A DNA stretch of 64,000 bases from Chiridota heheva (lineage: Eukaryota > Echinodermata > Holothuroidea > Apodida > Chiridotidae): NCBI GenBank assembly GCA_020152595.1, contig JAIGNY010004479.1:118501-182500 (forward strand), written 5' to 3'. How positions within the stretch are numbered: the stretch's first letter is position 1; every line of letters begins with the position of its first letter. A program made the translations under genes and the position numbers. The notes beneath the pieces are model-generated. The model was not told the DNA's origin, ran no database searches, and saw only the letters and a list, made by a program, of their open reading frames with translations. Below, in pieces: positions 59,840-64,000 of the stretch.

Positions 59840-61485
59840 ATGTATTGTAGTCACTTCCACTCACCACCAACAAAATAAACCAACTTATAATCACTCAAGA
59901 AGGTGTCAAAAAGCAACTGCAAAACCTAAACCAAAACAAAGCCTCAGGTCCCGACCATATACCACCATGATTCTTAAAAACACATGCGGAAGACCTTTAT
60001 GAAATCCTAACTGATCTCTTCCAAACCTCTGTAGATAACGGTACTATCCCATACAAGTGGAAAGAAGCAAACATATAAAGCATTTAAAAAAAAGGTAATT
60101 ACAGACCAGTCTTTCTTTACCTGCGTGTGTAGTAAAATCCTTGAGCATATAATCCACTCACACAGTGATGAAATTCCTTGATGAGCATAATATCTTAACT
60201 GATCTCCAACATGGCTTTCGAGCAAAAAGATCAACTGAACCACAACTTCTTTTAACAATAAATGATATTTCTAAACAAATTGACCAAAACAGTACCATCT
60301 CTATGGCTACACTCGACTTCTCAAAAGCGTTCGATAAAGTCCCACACCAACGTCTGTTATCCAAACTTTCCGCATATGGCATTGATGGAAATCTACTGGC
60401 CAGGTTTGCATCCTTTCTCAGCAACCGCATTCAGCGTGTTGTCTGTGATGGCGAAATCTCAAATCCTAAAGAAGTTCTATCTGGTGTACCACAAGGTACC
60501 GTTTAAGGTCCTTTACTCTTCCTTTTATATGTCAATGACATCCCTGATAATATAAACAGCACGGTTAGACTGTTTGCTGATGATTCTCTTGTGTATAGAA
60601 CAACTGATAAACCCTCTGGCCAACAAATCCCTGAAGATGATTTAAATAAACTTGAACAATGGCAAAATAGATGGCAAATGAATTTCAACCCCTCTAAATG
60701 CTACATCCTCTCAATATCTCCTAGAAAATGCTATAAATCACCAGTTTATACCTTGTGCAACCAGCCGCTAAAACATGTCAACTCCCAACCGTATACCTAG
60801 GTGTTGAAATTGATAATAAACTCAGATGGGATAAACATATACACAACATCACCAACAAAGCAAACTCTGTACTTGGCTTATTAATACGTAGCCTCTCAAA
60901 CTGTCCCACTGACGTTAAAACCACTGCCTATAAAGTTCTAGTTAGGCCAGTACTTGAGTATGCATCAGCAGTTTGGGACCCCCATCACCAGTGCGATGTA
61001 GATAAGCTTGAATCAATTCAACGGAGAGCAGCCAGGTTCTGTATGGCAGACTACTCTTATAAATCCAGTGTCACTAGCATGCTTTATAAATTAGATTGGC
61101 CCCTGCTAATAAAAAGAAGAAGGAACACCCGTCTAAAAATGCTATAAAATATCAATAAGAGTCTTGTCGCCATTGATAATGATAACCTGATCCCAAACGC
61201 AAGAATTAATACAAGAAATAACCATCATCTGAATTTCCACGTTCTTTATGCTAAAAATAATGTTTATAAATACTCCTTCTTTCTTCAAACACTAAAAGAT
61301 TGGAATGCTTTACCATCGGACATTGTACATGCACCAAGTCTAAACTGTTTCAAAGCTAAACTTGCTAAGCTTGTTAATTGATTTATCATTATTAAAAAAA
61401 AAATCTCATACTTTTGCTACGCTCGGTTGGCGTTCATGTCCTCTAGAAGGATTTTTGCCGACTTAACCTATTCAGATTCAGATTC
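59840..61485 (+). mobile_element. CR1/Jockey-like non-LTR retrotransposon, RT region, inactivated
   Basis: The RT begins near 59900 (LNQNKASGPDHIPP), then DLQHGFRAKRST, MATLDFSKAFDKVPH (domain A), GVPQG at about 60485 and LFADDS at about 60570 (intact catalytic Asp pair). It continues with LGVEIDNKLRWDKHI, VLEYASAVWDP and FKAKLAKL at the C-terminus. Breaks: stops near 59970 and 60065, a TAA at 60504, a frameshift near 60785, and a TAA at 61145. The 3' end is a (TTCAGA)n run at about 61466-61484. The endonuclease part is missing, so it is a 5'-truncated, dead copy on the plus strand. Confidence 0.85.
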
Positions 61486-61489
61486 AGAA

Positions 61490-62125
61490 GCTGGGTGGGT
61501 ATTGCTCAGACTATGGCCTCTAGACCCCATGGACTACCCCATGAAACTAAGGGGTCAGATGCCAGTGATGGGGCCTACTGCCGGGGAGTCAGAGGTGTCA
61601 TGTAAAATGACCCCATAGTTGAGGTTGGGGGTCCTGACAGGATTTGTGACATGGGGTCAATGGTGGAGATTTTTCCGTCTGTCTGTGCTTGTGTGGGTGC
61701 GTTTACCTTAATATTCATTTAAGGACCTTGACCTGACAACACATTAATTGTTAAGGATCCAGGTCGCGTTTGACGACTTGAATACACATCCTTAAACATT
61801 TTTGCTATAAACAAGAAAATCTTGCATTTAGGATGGCGTTAGAGAAGTTGTACAGAAGTCCTTAATGAATCGGTTGAATCTGACATGTAATTTCACACTA
61901 TCTTCAGAGTGCTAAATATTCCACACTGATTTATTTTATATATGGATTGCGCCACGAATAGTAAATGGTATTAAGAACACACTTATAACCTGGGTCGCCA
62001 CGACATGTACATGCAAGTAAGTCTACATAAACTTGTCCAACTGGCAGCATCAGTCCTTAGTAGTTTAGTAAAACTGAAAATTATGTAACACACAAATGTC
62101 CTTAGATGCCCGAATAGTCGTTTCA
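61490..62125. other. Spacer between two LINE remnants
   Basis: No coding motif. Contains ggggtc-rich wording (61560-61660) and otherwise AT-rich sequence. Confidence 0.45.
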
Positions 62126-62129
62126 GATC

Positions 62130-62462
62130 TTGTCCAGGGTCCTTAGTTAGATCTTGTCCAGGGTCCTTAATTAGATCTTGTCCAGGGTCCTTAGTTAGAT
62201 ATTGTCCAGGGTCCTTAGTTAGATCTTGTCCAGGGTCCTTAGTTAGATCTTGTCCAGGGTCCTTAGTTAGATCTTGTCCAGGGTCCTTAGTTAGATCTTG
62301 TCCAGGGTCCTTAGCTAGATCTTGTCCAGGGTCCTTAGTTAGATCTTGTCCATAGTCCTTAGTTAGATCTTGTCCAGGGTCCTTAGTTAGATCTTGTCCA
62401 GGGTCCTTAGTTAGATCTTGTCCAGGGTCCTTAGTTAGATCTTGTCCAGGGTCCTTAGTTAA
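62130..62462. repeat. 24-bp tandem array, about 14 copies
   Basis: The unit ttagttagatcttgtccagg + gtcc is nearly invariant. Its last copy runs directly into the RT-coding remnant of the next element at 62462. Confidence 0.93.
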
Positions 62463-63735
62463 ACTTGAAAATTTGTTTCATGTGGATGTTATCTATTTCG
62501 ATTTACACAAAGCATTTGATAAGGTTCCATTCGGCAGGCTCATGATGAAAAAAAGAGCGCTGGTGAGGAGGGAAAGTGTGCCAGTTGGATATACTCTTCG
62601 TTAGTTGACAGGTCACAAAGAGCAGTTGTTAATGGTGAAGTATCTCCATGGAAAAGGGTAAGTGGTGTTCTTCGGGTTCTGTATTGGGTCCGCTTCTTTT
62701 CTTAATCTTCATTAATGATATTGACGTTTCCCTTGGCTCCAGGATTTGTAAATTTGCTGATGACACTAGACTGTACAGGATTGTTGATGATGCTAGGCTG
62801 GGATTCTTTATTGTTGCAAACTGATCTGAAAAAGTTAGTTTTTTGGTCCCAAACGTGTCAGACATTCAATGTTAATAAATGCAAAGTTATTCATTTTGGT
62901 CAGAGCAATTTGGCTTTGGGTTACTGAATGAATGGTTCAAATCTTGGTTGTGTTGATCAAGAAAGGGATCTAGGTGTTGTCATTACTAGCAATCTGAAGC
63001 CTTCTAAACAGTGTGCTTTAGCTGCTGGAAGGGCGAATAGGATGCTTGGTTTAATTATATATATTTTTTGTTTTCTTGGTAGTGAGGTTGTTCTAAATTT
63101 GTATAAGCAGTTAGTCAGGCCTCACCTTGAGTATGATATTCAGGCTTGGAGTCCCTTTTATGAGAAAAATAAGTTCATATTGGAGCAGGTTCAGCGAAGA
63201 GCCTCTAGACTTATTCCTGAAGTAAGGCTTTCTCTTATGAATCTATGTTGCGAATTCTTGGTTTGACCACGCTTGAGTTGAGAAGAGTACGTGGCGATAT
63301 GATTCAGATTTTTAAATTCCTATCTGGTAGTGATGCCTTGACTTCCTGTAATTTCGTGCATGTTTCAGCTAATCCTCATGTGACACGTGGTAACAGTTTG
63401 AAGTTGACTAAAGAGTTCTCACGGGTATATATTCGGCGTTTTAGTTTTTCGCAGAGAGTTGATAATGAGTGAAATGGTTTGCCTGAGTGGGTAGTCAGCT
63501 CCAATTCTGTTTACAATTTCAAAGTCAACATTGATAAGTTCTTTACTAACTCTGGGCGTCTATGATTTTTTTTTCTTTTTTGTGGTGGTGGTGGTGGTGT
63601 TAGTTTGGGATTTTATAGGGTGACTAACTCTTCTTAGCCCGTAATCTTGTTATGTTATGTCCTTAGAAAGATAGCATGAATCAGGACTGCAATTTTGCTT
63701 CATCTTGAAGTCACCTTAGCATAGCATAGCAAGGT
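62462..63735 (+). mobile_element. CR1-like LINE fragment, RT region, inactivated
   Basis: The reading frames, joined across several shifts, give VDVIYFDLHKAFDKVPFGRL (RT domain A), KFADDTRLYR at about 62750 (catalytic Asp pair kept), then LGVVITSNLKPSKQ, VRPHLEYDIQAW, EQVQRRASRLIP, LGLTTLELRRVRGDMIQIFK and a C-terminal NFKVNIDKFF. The 3' end has (GGT)n at 63580-63600 and an (AGCAT)n-like run at about 63717-63731. Stop codons and frameshifts rule out function. It is 5'-truncated, starting at the border of the 24-bp array. Confidence 0.82.
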
Positions 63736-63794
63736 TTAAACTTCCGAAAGCATCCAGTGCTGGACATTATATCAAGACGGCCTTTGATAACCAG

Positions 63795-63875
63795 TTGTAA
63801 ATTTACCGTTGCGAACCGGGGACGTGCGGGTGAGAGGACAAAGTACTGACCAATACACCACGGAGGTCTTACCCG
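63795..63875 (-). pseudogene. tRNA-Glu(CTC)-like sequence, tRNA pseudogene or SINE head
   Basis: On the minus strand ccgtggtgtattggtcagta (A box and D loop), tcctctcacc (anticodon loop with CTC) and ccccggttcgcaac (T arm, B box) follow tRNA-Glu order. The acceptor stem does not close and extra bases are present, so it is not a working tRNA. Sequence beyond the 3' end could be a SINE body. Confidence 0.55.
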
Positions 63876-64000
63876 ACAAACAATTAAAGGTGTGATATCG
63901 GCATAAGGATATTTAGTTCTCAGATTGATCGAAATTGCAATAATTCAATTGCAAAACGCACCTCTTTCAATCATAATTCACACAATATTAATAATAAGGT

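Noticed and set aside
53160-59840. A core promoter of the LIM gene
   Set aside because: No TATA, Inr or CpG-rich pattern strong enough to place a start site; stating one would be a guess.

Overview
The window is animal genomic DNA: AT-rich, with long introns and many repeats. There are no bacterial-type operons. The decisive evidence is one split gene on the minus strand, rebuilt exon by exon from LIM-domain codons, GT-AG borders and matching intron phases. It encodes an Ajuba/LIMD1/WTIP-family protein (three LIM zinc-binding domains). The predicted coding sequence is 1,335 nt (444 residues) in eight exons between 54915 (ATG) and 6383 (TGA). The repeat content (CR1/L2-like and I/Nimb-like LINEs, hAT and piggyBac-type miniature elements, tRNA-derived SINE heads) and the gene suit a marine invertebrate, perhaps an echinoderm or another invertebrate deuterostome. 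The species cannot be fixed from this sequence.

Layout, left to right. 1-6382 is the 3' flank of the gene, with a LINE fragment at 1250, a hairpin element at 991 and several tandem arrays. 6383-6898 is the last exon (end of LIM3 plus a long Pro/Ser-rich tail). Intron 7 (6899-9767) holds a ~187-bp and a 24-bp tandem array. Exon 7 is 9768-9836. Intron 6 (9837-23525) holds I/Nimb and CR1/L2 fragments, a tRNA-like SINE head and the large 53-bp array. Exon 6 is 23526-23577. Intron 5 (23578-33444) holds a 14-bp palindromic array, a MITE, a hAT element inside another hAT element, and a 41-bp array. Exons 5, 4 and 3 are at 33445-33575, 35876-35938 and 37923-37990, separated by minisatellite-rich introns. 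Intron 2 (37991-53311) carries a 3.2-kb 18-bp minisatellite, a second kilobase-scale array and a degenerate I/Nimb LINE with an RNase H domain. Exons 2 and 1 are at 53312-53413 and 54582-54915. The 5' flank (54916-64000) has 45-bp, 145-bp and 24-bp arrays, two broken non-LTR retrotransposons and a tRNA-Glu-like sequence; no other host gene was recognised.

Only the Ajuba-like gene appears to be a functional host protein gene. Most long open frames elsewhere are by-products of repeats whose unit length is a multiple of three. Ajuba-family proteins are known to act at cell junctions and as inhibitors of LATS/Warts in Hippo signalling. Here a PPPY motif and a C-terminal TDL lie in an unusually long C-terminal tail, while the region before the LIM domains is unusually short.
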